Origin: an uncultured Candidatus Saccharibacteria bacterium
Lineage (GTDB): Bacteria > Patescibacteriota > Saccharimonadia > Saccharimonadales > Saccharimonadaceae
Reading direction: 5' to 3'
NCBI GenBank assembly: GCA_949480205.1
Contig: CASXXK010000001.1
Span: forward strand, 1-64,000
Length of the DNA stretch: 64,000 nt
Within the stretch, counting starts at the first letter, position 1, and each line of letters opens with the position of its first letter. The position numbers and the translations under genes were made by a program. Below are positions 57,093 through 64,000 of this stretch, one piece after another. The notes under the pieces are model-generated. The model ran no database searches. It saw only the letters and a program-made list of their open reading frames with translations, and was not told where the DNA came from.

Positions 57093-58865
57093 ATGTCAAT
57101 GAAACTGGACACCTCGAAATTAAAATTCGTTATCTACACTCGGAAATCTACAGAAAGTGCGGAAAGGCAAATTGCCTCATTGGGTGACCAACTAGCGGTA
57201 GCGAGAGAAATCGCAAAGCATAATAAATACAAGGTAGTAAAAACCTTTAGCGAATCTGGCTCGGCGCGTAAAGTAAATAATCGTCCGCAATTCAACAAAA
57301 TGCTTAAAATGATTGAGTCGGGCGAAGCAAACGCGATTATTTGCTGGCACACCAACCGCCTAGCCCGTAATCCGCTCGAAAGCGGTATGGTTCAACAACT
57401 ACTGATTGACGGCAAAATTAAACTGATTCATACTCACGATAAAATCTATTACCCAGAAGATAATATGGTGGTTTTCAGCGTTGAAGCTGGCATGAATGCG
57501 GAGTATTCTAAGAAACTTTCAGAAGATGTAAGGCGTGGAGTTTATAGGAGAAATAAGCGAGGCGGCTATAATACAGTCGCTCCACAAGGTTACCTTAATA
57601 GTCATACCGAGGATGGTCAAGCAATTATTATCGAAGACCCAAAGAGATTTCCGCTTATTAAGAAAATGTTTAGCCTTTATTTAACTGGCACATATAGTAT
57701 TCCAGAACTGGCGGATATTGTTAATAATGAATGGGGCTACTTAACTAAGAAACATAAAAAGCGTGGTGGCGTACCACTAAGCACGACCACTATTAACGGT
57801 ATCCTTTCCAACCCATTTTATATGGGAAAGATTAAGGATATGGAAAACCCAGAAATTCTGCATAATGGAGCATGGCGACCCATGATTACCGAAGAAGAAT
57901 ACTGGAGGATTCAAGAGCTAAAGGGTGCTTATGCCGTTAAACATAATTTACGACCTAAGTGTCGTGCGCATGGCAATCGTTACGATCTAAAAGGTCTAAT
58001 TGTTTGCGCCTGTTGCGGTTGTTCTATTATTGGCGAAAAACATATCAGAAAAACACTTAGTGGCGATTCGCATGAACACATCTACTATAAATGTACTAAG
58101 AAAAGCCCACACCGCAAATGTACAATGCGAGGGAGCATCACCGAAGAAGAAGCGACTCGTCAAATCTACGAATTACTTGATAGTTATAGAATTCACCCAA
58201 CATTATATGAATGGGCTAAAAAGGTTATGGAGTCAATTCATAAGAAAGAGATCGAGGAACGTTACAATATCTCTGAAATGCATAATACAGCCTTAGAAAA
58301 ATGTCAGAACAAATTAAGCAAATTATTAGATATGCGCCTTAATCTTGACGATTATGACGAAGAAGATGACGAAATGTATCGGCAAAAAGAAAAGGAGCTG
58401 AAAGACCAAATTAGGCGAATTAAAGAGGCTCACCGAGAAGTTAAAGAACTCAACCGCAACTGGTATGAAATTATTGGTAAAACTTTAGAGATTTTACAAA
58501 GCCCAACTGAAAAATTTGATGCCGCATTAGACGTAGGCGAGAAACGCGCTATATTACAAGCCATTGGACCAAAAGCTACACTAACAGAGCAAGAAGTGTT
58601 ACGTGGCGGTAAATTTAGGACCATAACGCGGAAAATTATAGAGGTAGAACCGTATCCTTGGCTCGAAAAAATCGTAAAAACGTCAAAAAAATTAGCCCCT
58701 GAACTTGCGAAGGGCCATAACGCAATTTTACAGGGGCAAAACAGTCGAAAACAGGCTTTATATTCTGTGTGGTCGGGGCGACAGGACTTGAACCTGCGGC
58801 CTCAGCGTCCCAAACGCTGCGCGCTACCAACTGTGCTACGCCCCGGTATTTGTATTATAGCATAG
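57093..58865 (+). CDS. Large serine recombinase (integrase)
   Basis: Catalytic N-terminal resolvase domain (about 1-150; FVIYTRKSTESAERQ with the nucleophile Ser, then HTNRLARNP), recombinase domain (about 165-280), zinc ribbon (CACCGC ... CTMR at about 307-345) and a coiled-coil C-terminal part. AAGGAG is 6 nt before the ATG at 57093. The last ~35 codons are the antisense of a tRNA-Pro gene (SGRQDLNLRPQ...), so the gene ends inside its own probable attachment site. It is the integrase of the island to its left. Confidence 0.9.
   Translation: MSMKLDTSKLKFVIYTRKSTESAERQIASLGDQLAVAREIAKHNKYKVVKTFSESGSARKVNNRPQFNKMLKMIESGEANAIICWHTNRLARNPLESGMVQQLLIDGKIKLIHTHDKIYYPEDNMVVFSVEAGMNAEYSKKLSEDVRRGVYRRNKRGGYNTVAPQGYLNSHTEDGQAIIIEDPKRFPLIKKMFSLYLTGTYSIPELADIVNNEWGYLTKKHKKRGGVPLSTTTINGILSNPFYMGKIKDMENPEILHNGAWRPMITEEEYWRIQELKGAYAVKHNLRPKCRAHGNRYDLKGLIVCACCGCSIIGEKHIRKTLSGDSHEHIYYKCTKKSPHRKCTMRGSITEEEATRQIYELLDSYRIHPTLYEWAKKVMESIHKKEIEERYNISEMHNTALEKCQNKLSKLLDMRLNLDDYDEEDDEMYRQKEKELKDQIRRIKEAHREVKELNRNWYEIIGKTLEILQSPTEKFDAALDVGEKRAILQAIGPKATLTEQEVLRGGKFRTITRKIIEVEPYPWLEKIVKTSKKLAPELAKGHNAILQGQNSRKQALYSVWSGRQDLNLRPQRPKRCALPTVLRPGICIIA
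58770..58845 (-). tRNA. tRNA-Pro (TGG), probable integration site
   Basis: Minus strand: acceptor CGGGGCG/CGCCCCG, anticodon loop TTTGGGA, encoded CCA at 58770-58772. Its 3' end faces the serine recombinase gene, which overlaps it on the other strand. Confidence 0.93.
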
Positions 58866-58914
58866 CTGTTCATAATTTTCCAGAGGTAATTTGTAGCATG
58901 CTAAAATTAGTTAG

Positions 58915-59333
58915 TGGAGCATTCTCCATGGAGTCCAAGGGCGGCCCAAGTTCACTCCTTCGCCAGCCGGCGGCCTTCAACAAAAGATCGTGAAGTTCCC
59001 CTTTAATTCTAAAAAGAGAGAAGAAGGTTTGAAAATTTCCGACCACGGTCTGAAAGCATTAAGTGAACTTCTATATCCAAGACCATACTGTTTTGCGTGA
59101 GTCTAGTAGCTTATCGTTCGTGCGCAGCGGGTACCTCCGTCCAGTTGAGGGCGTGTCACGCAACGCTGGCATCAACGGCAACTGGTGGTCATCCCGGTCT
59201 TACTCTGATGCCACCAACGCTTACAACCTCAATTTTAACGCTAGCGATGTCAACCCGTCAAACAACAGCAATCGTTACTACGGTTTCTCCCTCCGCTGCC
59301 TTATGTTTTTGCCGCGGTGGGTGCCGATCTTTT
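58915..59333 (+). ncRNA. Candidate structured RNA enclosing cassette C6
   Basis: H1 TGGAG-CATT-CTCCA (58915-58928); H2 TCGCC-AGCC-GGCGG (58960-58973); H3 long-range AAAAGATCG (58982-58990) with CGATCTTTT (59325-59333); H4 GAAGTTC (58992-58998) with GAACTTC (59065-59071); H5 CCTT (59000-59003) with AAGG (59024-59027); H6 CCCTCCGC (59289-59296) with GCGGTGGG (59314-59321, one mismatch). -10 TAAAAT at 58902-58907 with TGC before it. A strong terminator follows. Confidence 0.6.
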
Positions 59334-59335
59334 AA
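59063..59335 (+). CDS. Orphan FISUMP/DUF1566-like C-terminal domain, cassette C6
   Basis: From the border GTG at 59120: VRSGYLRPVEG, RNAGINGNWWSSRSYSD, AYNLNFNASDVNPSNN and SNRYYGFSLRCLMFLPRWVPIF. The frame could also start at GTG 59063, inside the H4 strand, as in C5. No ribosome site at either. The closest of the six to standard FISUMP C-termini (SNRYYGFSLRC). Confidence 0.45.
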   Translation: MNFYIQDHTVLRESSSLSFVRSGYLRPVEGVSRNAGINGNWWSSRSYSDATNAYNLNFNASDVNPSNNSNRYYGFSLRCLMFLPRWVPIF

Positions 59336-59340
59336 ACATA

Positions 59341-59371
59341 GAAAAACTCCGAGACAATCTCGGAGTTTTTC
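59341..59371 (+). terminator. Terminator of element C6
   Basis: AAAAACTCCGAG/CTCGGAGTTTTT stem with ACAAT loop, directly after the H3 strand. Confidence 0.9.
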
Positions 59372-59373
59372 TA

Positions 59374-59450
59374 TGGCGGAACCGACGAGACTCGAACCCG
59401 CGACCTTCGCCGTGACAGGGCGACGCTCTAACCAACTGAGCTACGATTCC
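59374..59450 (-). tRNA. tRNA-Asp (GTC)
   Basis: Minus strand: acceptor GGAATCG/CGGTTCC with G-U pair, anticodon loop CTGTCAC, encoded CCA at 59374-59376. Confidence 0.93.
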
Positions 59451-59536
59451 ACTGTTTTTCATTATAACTCATGTTGCCTGATTACGCAAGAGCGAAGTTG
59501 AAGATTCCCTGTTACCGTGATAAAATAGGGTTAAGT

Positions 59537-59612
59537 CAGGGATTGGCGCAGTTGGTAGCGCGCACGCCTGGGGGGCGTGAGGTCGCCAGTTCAAGTCTGG
59601 TATCCCTGACCA
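59537..59612 (+). tRNA. tRNA-Pro (GGG)
   Basis: Acceptor CAGGGAT/ATCCCTG, anticodon arm CACGC-CTGGGGG-GCGTG, T-arm with TTCAAGT, encoded CCA. Confidence 0.93.
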
Positions 59613-59668
59613 CAGATTAAAATAGAGTAGCGGTCGCCAGAGCCGGCTTACGCCGGATGCAAGCATAA

Positions 59669-59691
59669 CAAGTCTGGTATCCCTGACCACA
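59669..59691 (+). repeat. Duplicated 3' end of tRNA-Pro(GGG), possible att remnant
   Basis: The last ~20 bases of the tRNA with CCA and the next bases (CAAGTCTGG...CCACA) recur 77 bp downstream of 59592-59614, and GGTCGCCAG recurs as well. Such a direct repeat is the usual trace of integration or deletion at a tRNA 3' end. Confidence 0.65.
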
Positions 59692-59700
59692 AGGAGTTTT

Positions 59701-59856
59701 ATGAAATACGCATTCGTGATCCTGGCAATTCTAGCTATTTGGTTGGGCACAGTTTTGCTTGCAATCTTTAGTAATGGTGTAGGAATTTTCTTACCAATCT
59801 TTGCCATCGTGATGACCGTGATTTTATTTGTAATTGGTTTTGGAAAGAAACAATGA
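59701..59856 (+). CDS. Small membrane protein with two helices, 51 aa
   Basis: ATG 59701 follows AAGGAG by 5 nt. The protein is MKYAFVILAILAIWLG... with two hydrophobic helices (about 4-22 and 28-46) and a basic end GFGKKQ. It overlaps the ABC1-kinase-like gene by ATGA. Confidence 0.7.
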   Translation: MKYAFVILAILAIWLGTVLLAIFSNGVGIFLPIFAIVMTVILFVIGFGKKQ

Positions 59857-61307
59857 AAACCATACGTCGATATGCGAGTTTGGTTTGGAAATTAGCCCAG
59901 ATTGCTTGTTCGAAGCAAATCAACAAAGACGCCGAATATCGTCGGGCGATTTTTTATAGTTTTAAAGCATGGGGTGGAGTTTATATTAAGTTCTTGCAAA
60001 TTTTGGCCGGCACGAGCAAGTTTATGGAAGGTTGGGGCGGGCCGCGCGAGATGGAAGTTTTCTCACAAGCGCCGCGCGAAGATTTAAACTTAGCAGATTA
60101 TATAAATCTAGCAAATTTTGCACAAGTTTCTGCTGAGCCGGTGGCTGCCGGAAGTTTTGCCCTGGTTTATCGTGGTACTCTGCTCACAGGAGAAGATGTA
60201 GCAATCAAAGTTTTGCGCCCCTCAATTCGTAAGCATTTGAAGCATGATCTAAATATCCTGCGCCGCTTCTGTAAGTTATTTTCCTACTTTTTGCCAAAAT
60301 ACCTTATCGATTATAATGAAGCCTACGGTGCCTGCGCCAAAATGTTCACCCTAGAAACCGATTACCGTCGCGAAATGGCAAACCAAAATTATTTCGCTAA
60401 GTTATATCATAATCATACACGCGTTAAAATTCCTCGTGTCTTTACGGAATTATCGTCCGAAAATGTGATTGTGCAGGAATATATTATGGGCCCAACATTG
60501 GCCGATGTAATGAGTACGGCTACCCGCGATAAATCCGCCAAAGACATTACTAAAGATCTGACTGGGTCGGATTTGTGGGAACAAATCGTGGTTGCGGGTG
60601 GCGAAGCACTTTATACCGCGATGTGCGCAGATTATGTTTATGGCGATCCACATCCGGGTAATATTATTCTTTTGCCCGATAATAAAATTGCTTTAATCGA
60701 TTTTGGTATTATTGCCAATAAGCCCAGTAGCCACTTGGCATTTTATGAATGGGTGGAAAGTTATTATGAGATTTTGAATGGTGCTGATGGATTCAAGAAA
60801 TTACTTGAGGCTTCAGTGACTTGTTTCGTGCCGGATTTGTCTTTGGCGATGCGACGTTGCAATTTTGATGGCGAAGACTTACTAACTGTACTCGCTTCAG
60901 CGATGACTGAAAAATTAAACCACGAATTGAATGGCAATATGTCTTACGTGCAATCGTTCAAAGACGGACATTTGATTGATGTCTTTATGCGTGTAGTAAG
61001 CACCAAAGTCATAGAAGTTAAAATTGATATGGTAAACTTTGAATTGCTCAAAGCGATTCAGGCGTTCTTGGGCGCAGTGACGATTTTGGATAATAGCGAA
61101 AACAATCATGGTTTCGCAAACATTATGCATCGCTCTATGGAATACGCAATCAATAATGCAAAGCTCACCGGCGTGCCGCATGACAAAATTAGCACAACCC
61201 GGTTTTCTTTGACTGAAAGTTACGAATTGCTGGTGAAGACAATTTCCACCCTGGCTAATAACGATGAATATATGTTTAACTTAGTGAAAGAAAGGATTTT
61301 TGCATGA
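59853..61307 (+). CDS. ABC1/AarF/UbiB kinase-like protein, 484 aa
   Basis: Atypical protein-kinase-like fold: Ala-rich loop replacing the Gly loop (AAGSFALVYRGTL), VAIKVLRP with the ion-pair Lys, YGDPHPGNIIL and ALIDFG (catalytic and metal-binding Asp), and the family-specific YIKFLQILAGT near the N-terminus (KxGQ region, Gly replaced by Leu). In other bacteria UbiB supports ubiquinone synthesis, but a quinone route is not evident here, so the role may be lipid-related. Coupled to small membrane proteins on both sides (ATGA overlaps). Confidence 0.85.
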   Translation: MKTIRRYASLVWKLAQIACSKQINKDAEYRRAIFYSFKAWGGVYIKFLQILAGTSKFMEGWGGPREMEVFSQAPREDLNLADYINLANFAQVSAEPVAAGSFALVYRGTLLTGEDVAIKVLRPSIRKHLKHDLNILRRFCKLFSYFLPKYLIDYNEAYGACAKMFTLETDYRREMANQNYFAKLYHNHTRVKIPRVFTELSSENVIVQEYIMGPTLADVMSTATRDKSAKDITKDLTGSDLWEQIVVAGGEALYTAMCADYVYGDPHPGNIILLPDNKIALIDFGIIANKPSSHLAFYEWVESYYEILNGADGFKKLLEASVTCFVPDLSLAMRRCNFDGEDLLTVLASAMTEKLNHELNGNMSYVQSFKDGHLIDVFMRVVSTKVIEVKIDMVNFELLKAIQAFLGAVTILDNSENNHGFANIMHRSMEYAINNAKLTGVPHDKISTTRFSLTESYELLVKTISTLANNDEYMFNLVKERIFA

Positions 61308-61501
61308 AAAAGAATAGTTTTACCAAAAGTTTAATTTTGCATATTCGTTATCCGTGGACGGCAATTTGCTTATTGATTTTGTGGGTTGGTCTCGCAATCA
61401 TGTGCGCAATTTTGTCATTACCTGCTGAACAAGTAATTGAGCTAGTTTATATCGCCGGCGCGGCAACTTTGATAATTTCTTTGGTTGGGTTTCGATCGTG
61501 A
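61304..61501 (+). CDS. Small membrane protein with two helices, 65 aa
   Basis: ATGA overlap with the kinase-like gene. Two hydrophobic helices (about 17-38 and 45-62) after a short basic N-terminus. The stop overlaps the GTG of the NUDIX gene (GTGA). Confidence 0.7.
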   Translation: MKKNSFTKSLILHIRYPWTAICLLILWVGLAIMCAILSLPAEQVIELVYIAGAATLIISLVGFRS

Positions 61502-62127
61502 GGCGTACCTACATCCCTGAATGGGCAAACCTAATACCTGAGGGGGCTAAGTGCGTATTTTCCGGTGTGATTTATGACGTTTATCAATGGCCTCAAAAAA
61601 TGTACGATGGCTCCACGGCAACTTTTGAAATGCTACGTCGACCTGATACTGTAAAAATTATTGCGGTTTTGACTCCCGACGAACAAGCTCGTCTGCGTAA
61701 TGTTGTGAATCTTACAACATCTATAGAAGATAGAATTGTTATCACCAAACAAAAACAGCCCCGTAAGGATTGGTTTTATGATTATCCTGGTGGCAGGGTA
61801 GATGCTGAGGATACCGATGAACTCGCTGGCGCTAAGCGCGAGTTGTTGGAAGAAGCTGGGCTAGAATTTGCTAACTGGAAATTGGTGGAAGTTAAGCAGC
61901 CGTTCAACAAAATCGACTGGCTAGTGTACACTTTTGTGGCAAGCGGGCTAGTGCGACAAACCGAACAACATCTCGATAGTGGCGAGCTAATCGAAGTTGA
62001 ACTAGCCACTGTCCCAGAAATTCAGAAACTAGCGCAGACCAAAGATTCGCAATATCTGCGATTTAAATATTTTGACAAAATTGATTCAATAAAGGAGCTC
62101 CAAAAAATCAAAGGCCCCACACTGTGA
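61498..62127 (+). CDS. NUDIX hydrolase (ADP-ribose-pyrophosphatase-like), 209 aa
   Basis: The NUDIX box is GGRVDAEDTDELAGAKRELLEEAGL at about residues 99-123, with the REL-EE-G core intact and a slightly longer first part. N- and C-terminal extensions fit the ADP-ribose pyrophosphatase type. Start GTG 61498, coupled to the preceding gene. Confidence 0.85.
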   Translation: MRRTYIPEWANLIPEGAKCVFSGVIYDVYQWPQKMYDGSTATFEMLRRPDTVKIIAVLTPDEQARLRNVVNLTTSIEDRIVITKQKQPRKDWFYDYPGGRVDAEDTDELAGAKRELLEEAGLEFANWKLVEVKQPFNKIDWLVYTFVASGLVRQTEQHLDSGELIEVELATVPEIQKLAQTKDSQYLRFKYFDKIDSIKELQKIKGPTL

Positions 62128-62140
62128 AGCCCTGAAATAA

Positions 62141-62764
62141 TTATGCCAAAAACTTACGGATATACGCCATCATGTTATGGCAGGATCTGGGATAATTATT
62201 GAGATCGGGACGCATATGGTCATCGCTTTCCGCCGACACTAAAAGCCGTAAAACTTCAAAGAAATTATCCATGGTGTAATCACGCATTATCATGTTGACT
62301 TCGGGATGCCTTTCTTTGAAATCCAGATACGCCAGACAGAACAGGGTCGAATCACCCTGCGGATGACCATAGCTCCAGCCAAAACGCGCTAAGCGTTGGC
62401 GAAATTCCCTCGTATGGTCATAGCGCAACTCCAGCACTTCATTCTTGGCAGATAAACGGTCCAGCCATACAGCACGTACATACTCATAAAGCTCGTCCAA
62501 TCCGTGCTGCATTTCGGCGTCAAAGGTGTAGCGCCCCACCTTGATTTGCCATTCATAGCCCACATAATGAAAGTCGTGTTCGATGCCAATGGTCGATAAA
62601 GTCATCACTAACTGATTAACCACTGCCATACGTTGGGCCGGATCAGCGCTACCGCGGTAGCGCTGATAAAGCGCAAGATCTTGCGCGCTAATCGCCGTGG
62701 CATCCTGTTTCATTGGAGCATTTACACTTGTTGTAATTTGGTTCTGGATGTTTGTTGTGTCCAT
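62141..62764 (-). CDS. Unknown protein, 207 aa
   Basis: AAGGAGGGG lies 5 nt before the ATG. Soluble, His/Tyr/Arg-rich with clear secondary-structure pattern (YQRYRGSADPAQRMAVVNQL; FGWSYGHPQGDSTLFCLAYLD). No known motif. It belongs to the strong-promoter, long-leader accessory set. Confidence 0.65.
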   Translation of the reverse strand: MDTTNIQNQITTSVNAPMKQDATAISAQDLALYQRYRGSADPAQRMAVVNQLVMTLSTIGIEHDFHYVGYEWQIKVGRYTFDAEMQHGLDELYEYVRAVWLDRLSAKNEVLELRYDHTREFRQRLARFGWSYGHPQGDSTLFCLAYLDFKERHPEVNMIMRDYTMDNFFEVLRLLVSAESDDHMRPDLNNYPRSCHNMMAYIRKFLA

Positions 62765-62847
62765 ATACCCCTCCTTGTATTTTTGATGTGCAACCTACTG
62801 GTAGATAAGGTTTTGGCTCAAGGCCGTCAAAAACTAACCTTGAATCA

Positions 62848-62876
62848 ATAATAGCACACATTTGTCCAAATGTCAA
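62848..62876 (-). promoter_or_regulatory. Near-consensus promoter for the 207-aa gene
   Basis: TTGACA (62871-62876) and TATTAT (62848-62853) on the minus strand, 17-nt spacer ending TGTGC. Confidence 0.82.
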
Positions 62877-62886
62877 GATAGAGTCG

Positions 62887-63684
62887 CTATTTATTGCTTG
62901 TTTTCTTGAGAAACCCAATAATGCGCTCGCGTTGCCAAATACCAATGCCTAGAATAATCACGCCAAGCAGCGCCACAATCGCTACCATGGTAAAGTTTTC
63001 ACCAATACCAGCACCTAGATAATTGGTAAGAATAATCGTCGGTAAACGACCAAGTGTAACCAAAATCATCAAACGTTTAATCGACAATTTGGTTAATCCG
63101 GCAAGATAGCAAACAACATCATCTGGAAAACCTGGCAATAGAAAAATTGCAAACAAAATCAGTGAAGCACTTTTGGCCTCTAATATAAAATCAAATTTAG
63201 TGATGACGGATTTCTTGAAAATTTTCTCCAACAATGGACGGCCAAAACGTCGGGCGAGTAGAAAAACAATCCAGCAGCCAATGAGACTACCAATTGTGGT
63301 CCATAAAATTCCCCATGGCCCAAAGAGAAAACCACCAACACTACCCACGATTTGCCCTGGGATAGGCGCCACCACGGTTTGTACCATTTGTAAAAGTATG
63401 TATAATAATGGTGCAAATGGTCCGAATGACTGCACTGACTCAACTAACTTATCACGATTAGACAAAAGCGACATGAGTGGCCCATGTAAAGCCACGTCTA
63501 AAATCAGGTACAGCATTAATGCGGCAATCAGAAGCGCTACAATTGCGACTTTGATTTTGGTTTTGCGAGCAATCCGTTTACGTAATAAAGGCTCGTCTAG
63601 TGGCAAAAGACCAGGAGTGGAACCCGATTGAACTTGTTCTTCTGGAACAAGTTCAACTTCTTTGTCAGGCTTTTTACTTGGCAT
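62887..63684 (-). CDS. VTT/DedA (TVP38/TMEM64)-family membrane protein, 265 aa
   Basis: After a ~45-residue cytoplasmic start, several membrane helices with the family motif region [24 protein letters not shown] (G-x-x-x-G-P/W) and [15 protein letters not shown] near residue 175. Members help lipid (undecaprenyl or phosphatidyl) scrambling. ATG 63684 overlaps the end of rny by 11 nt; a TTG at 63690 is also in frame. Confidence 0.82.
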   Translation of the reverse strand: MPSKKPDKEVELVPEEQVQSGSTPGLLPLDEPLLRKRIARKTKIKVAIVALLIAALMLYLILDVALHGPLMSLLSNRDKLVESVQSFGPFAPLLYILLQMVQTVVAPIPGQIVGSVGGFLFGPWGILWTTIGSLIGCWIVFLLARRFGRPLLEKIFKKSVITKFDFILEAKSASLILFAIFLLPGFPDDVVCYLAGLTKLSIKRLMILVTLGRLPTIILTNYLGAGIGENFTMVAIVALLGVIILGIGIWQRERIIGFLKKTSNK

Positions 63685-64000
63685 ACTCAACGGCGCGGGT
63701 CTCGCGAATCACGTTGACTTTGATGACGCCAGGATAAGACATGGTGGCCTCAATCTTGTTAGCAATATCCCGCGCGAGCTTGAGCGCAGAAAGATCATCG
63801 ATTTGCTTAGGTTCTACAATCACGCGAATTTCGCGGCCAGCAGAAATTGCATAGGCCTTGTCGATGCCAGGAAAGCTGGTGGCAATATTTTCGAGATCGC
63901 GCATACGTTCGGCAAAGTTCTCAGCGGAAATATTACGTGCGCCTGGGCGAGCCGCCGAAAGCGAGTCTACAATTTTGACGATAATGGCTTCTGGAGTGGT
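63674..64000 (-). CDS. rny: Ribonuclease Y, C-terminal part (gene continues beyond window)
   Basis: The frame is open to the right edge of the window. The visible 108 residues include [42 protein letters not shown] and [19 protein letters not shown], the exact C-terminal signature of RNase Y, the membrane-bound endonuclease that starts mRNA decay. The KH and HD domains lie outside the window. Confidence 0.92.
   Translation of the reverse strand, partial: TTPEAIIVKIVDSLSAARPGARNISAENFAERMRDLENIATSFPGIDKAYAISAGREIRVIVEPKQIDDLSALKLARDIANKIEATMSYPGVIKVNVIRETRAVEYAK

Noticed and set aside
44819-58845. Complete prophage
   Set aside because: No capsid, terminase, portal or tail genes are present; an integrative element fits better.
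58774-58865. C-terminal ~30 residues of the serine recombinase as a protein domain
   Set aside because: They are the antisense translation of tRNA-Pro, a well-known artefact; kept only as the formal end of the frame.
4708-59333. Integron attC sites
   Set aside because: The helices do not show attC core sites (GTTRRRY) and there is no integron-type tyrosine integrase.
1-64000. CRISPR array or cas genes
   Set aside because: No regularly spaced direct repeats and no Cas-like protein were seen on either strand.
1-64000. Reverse transcriptase of a diversity-generating retroelement
   Set aside because: None of the translated frames shows RT motifs (such as YADD); the DGR idea for the cassettes rests only on domain type and border pattern.

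Overview
The window looks like a chromosome segment of a host-associated Candidatus Saccharibacteria (TM7, Patescibacteria) cell. This is inferred from gene content and style: many leaderless transcripts with a -10 box 6-10 nt before the ATG, ATGA/GTGA gene overlaps, a VirB6-like membrane protein, carbamate kinase, phosphoketolase, HrcA/GrpE with a CIRCE-like operator, an RNase Y tail and a type IV pilin. TGA is used as a stop at several overlapping gene junctions, so this is not the recoded Gracilibacteria/Absconditabacteria code.

Layout. 1-4.4 kb: two coupled genes, a membrane-anchored protein and a 1185-aa VirB6/TrbL-like protein. 4.7-13 kb: an orphan CdiA-CT-like toxin domain, an abundant-type surface protein and three large accessory proteins on the minus strand with strong promoters and hairpin-rich leaders. 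13-22.9 kb: tRNAs, tpiA, a HAD phosphatase, unknown proteins, a small lipid-related cluster (CDP-alcohol transferase-like, alpha/beta hydrolase-like, LPG-synthase-type membrane protein) and tyrS. 23-38 kb: a JAMM-like membrane protein, a class A PBP, PIN-TRAM, a phosphoketolase encoded as two overlapping genes, hrcA-grpE, a lamin-tail surface protein, an oxidoreductase without its redox cysteines, arcC and a pilin. 38-44.7 kb: tRNAs, thyA, a cytidylyltransferase-deaminase fusion, a HIT protein, yebC and ftsH. 44.8-58.8 kb: an accessory island holding a TIR-like (ThsB-type) plus membrane protein pair, a Zn-ribbon gene pair, a broken HD hydrolase, a GIY-YIG protein, an SF3/primase-like ATPase and a large serine recombinase whose 3' end runs antisense into a tRNA-Pro gene. 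58.8-64 kb: tRNAs, an ABC1/UbiB kinase-like protein, a NUDIX hydrolase, a VTT/DedA protein and the end of rny.

The most unusual signal is a dispersed family of six cassettes (C1 4.7-5.2, C2/C3 18.3-19.1, C4 37.5-38.0, C5 41.4-41.9, C6 58.9-59.3 kb). Each carries only the last ~70 residues of a FISUMP/DUF1566-type C-type-lectin-like domain, variable in the middle and nearly identical in DNA at both ends. They begin at a conserved TTCGTGCGCAG-like border, without a convincing ribosome site or N-terminal protein. Four of them (C1, C4, C5, C6) sit in a longer conserved element with a -10 box and several helices that keep pairing while their bases change, plus a long-range pair that brackets the cassette. 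C2 and C3 form a head-to-head pair within 41-bp inverted repeats. Three of the six lie beside tRNA genes. This could be a silent-cassette or retroelement (DGR-like) diversification system, or a new structured RNA that carries a variable protein domain. No reverse transcriptase is in the window.

A second general pattern is a set of accessory genes sharing near-consensus promoters (TTGAC[A/T], exactly 17 nt, TANNAT, usually with TRTGC before the -10) followed by long leaders that often contain perfect hairpins. Most housekeeping genes here instead look leaderless.
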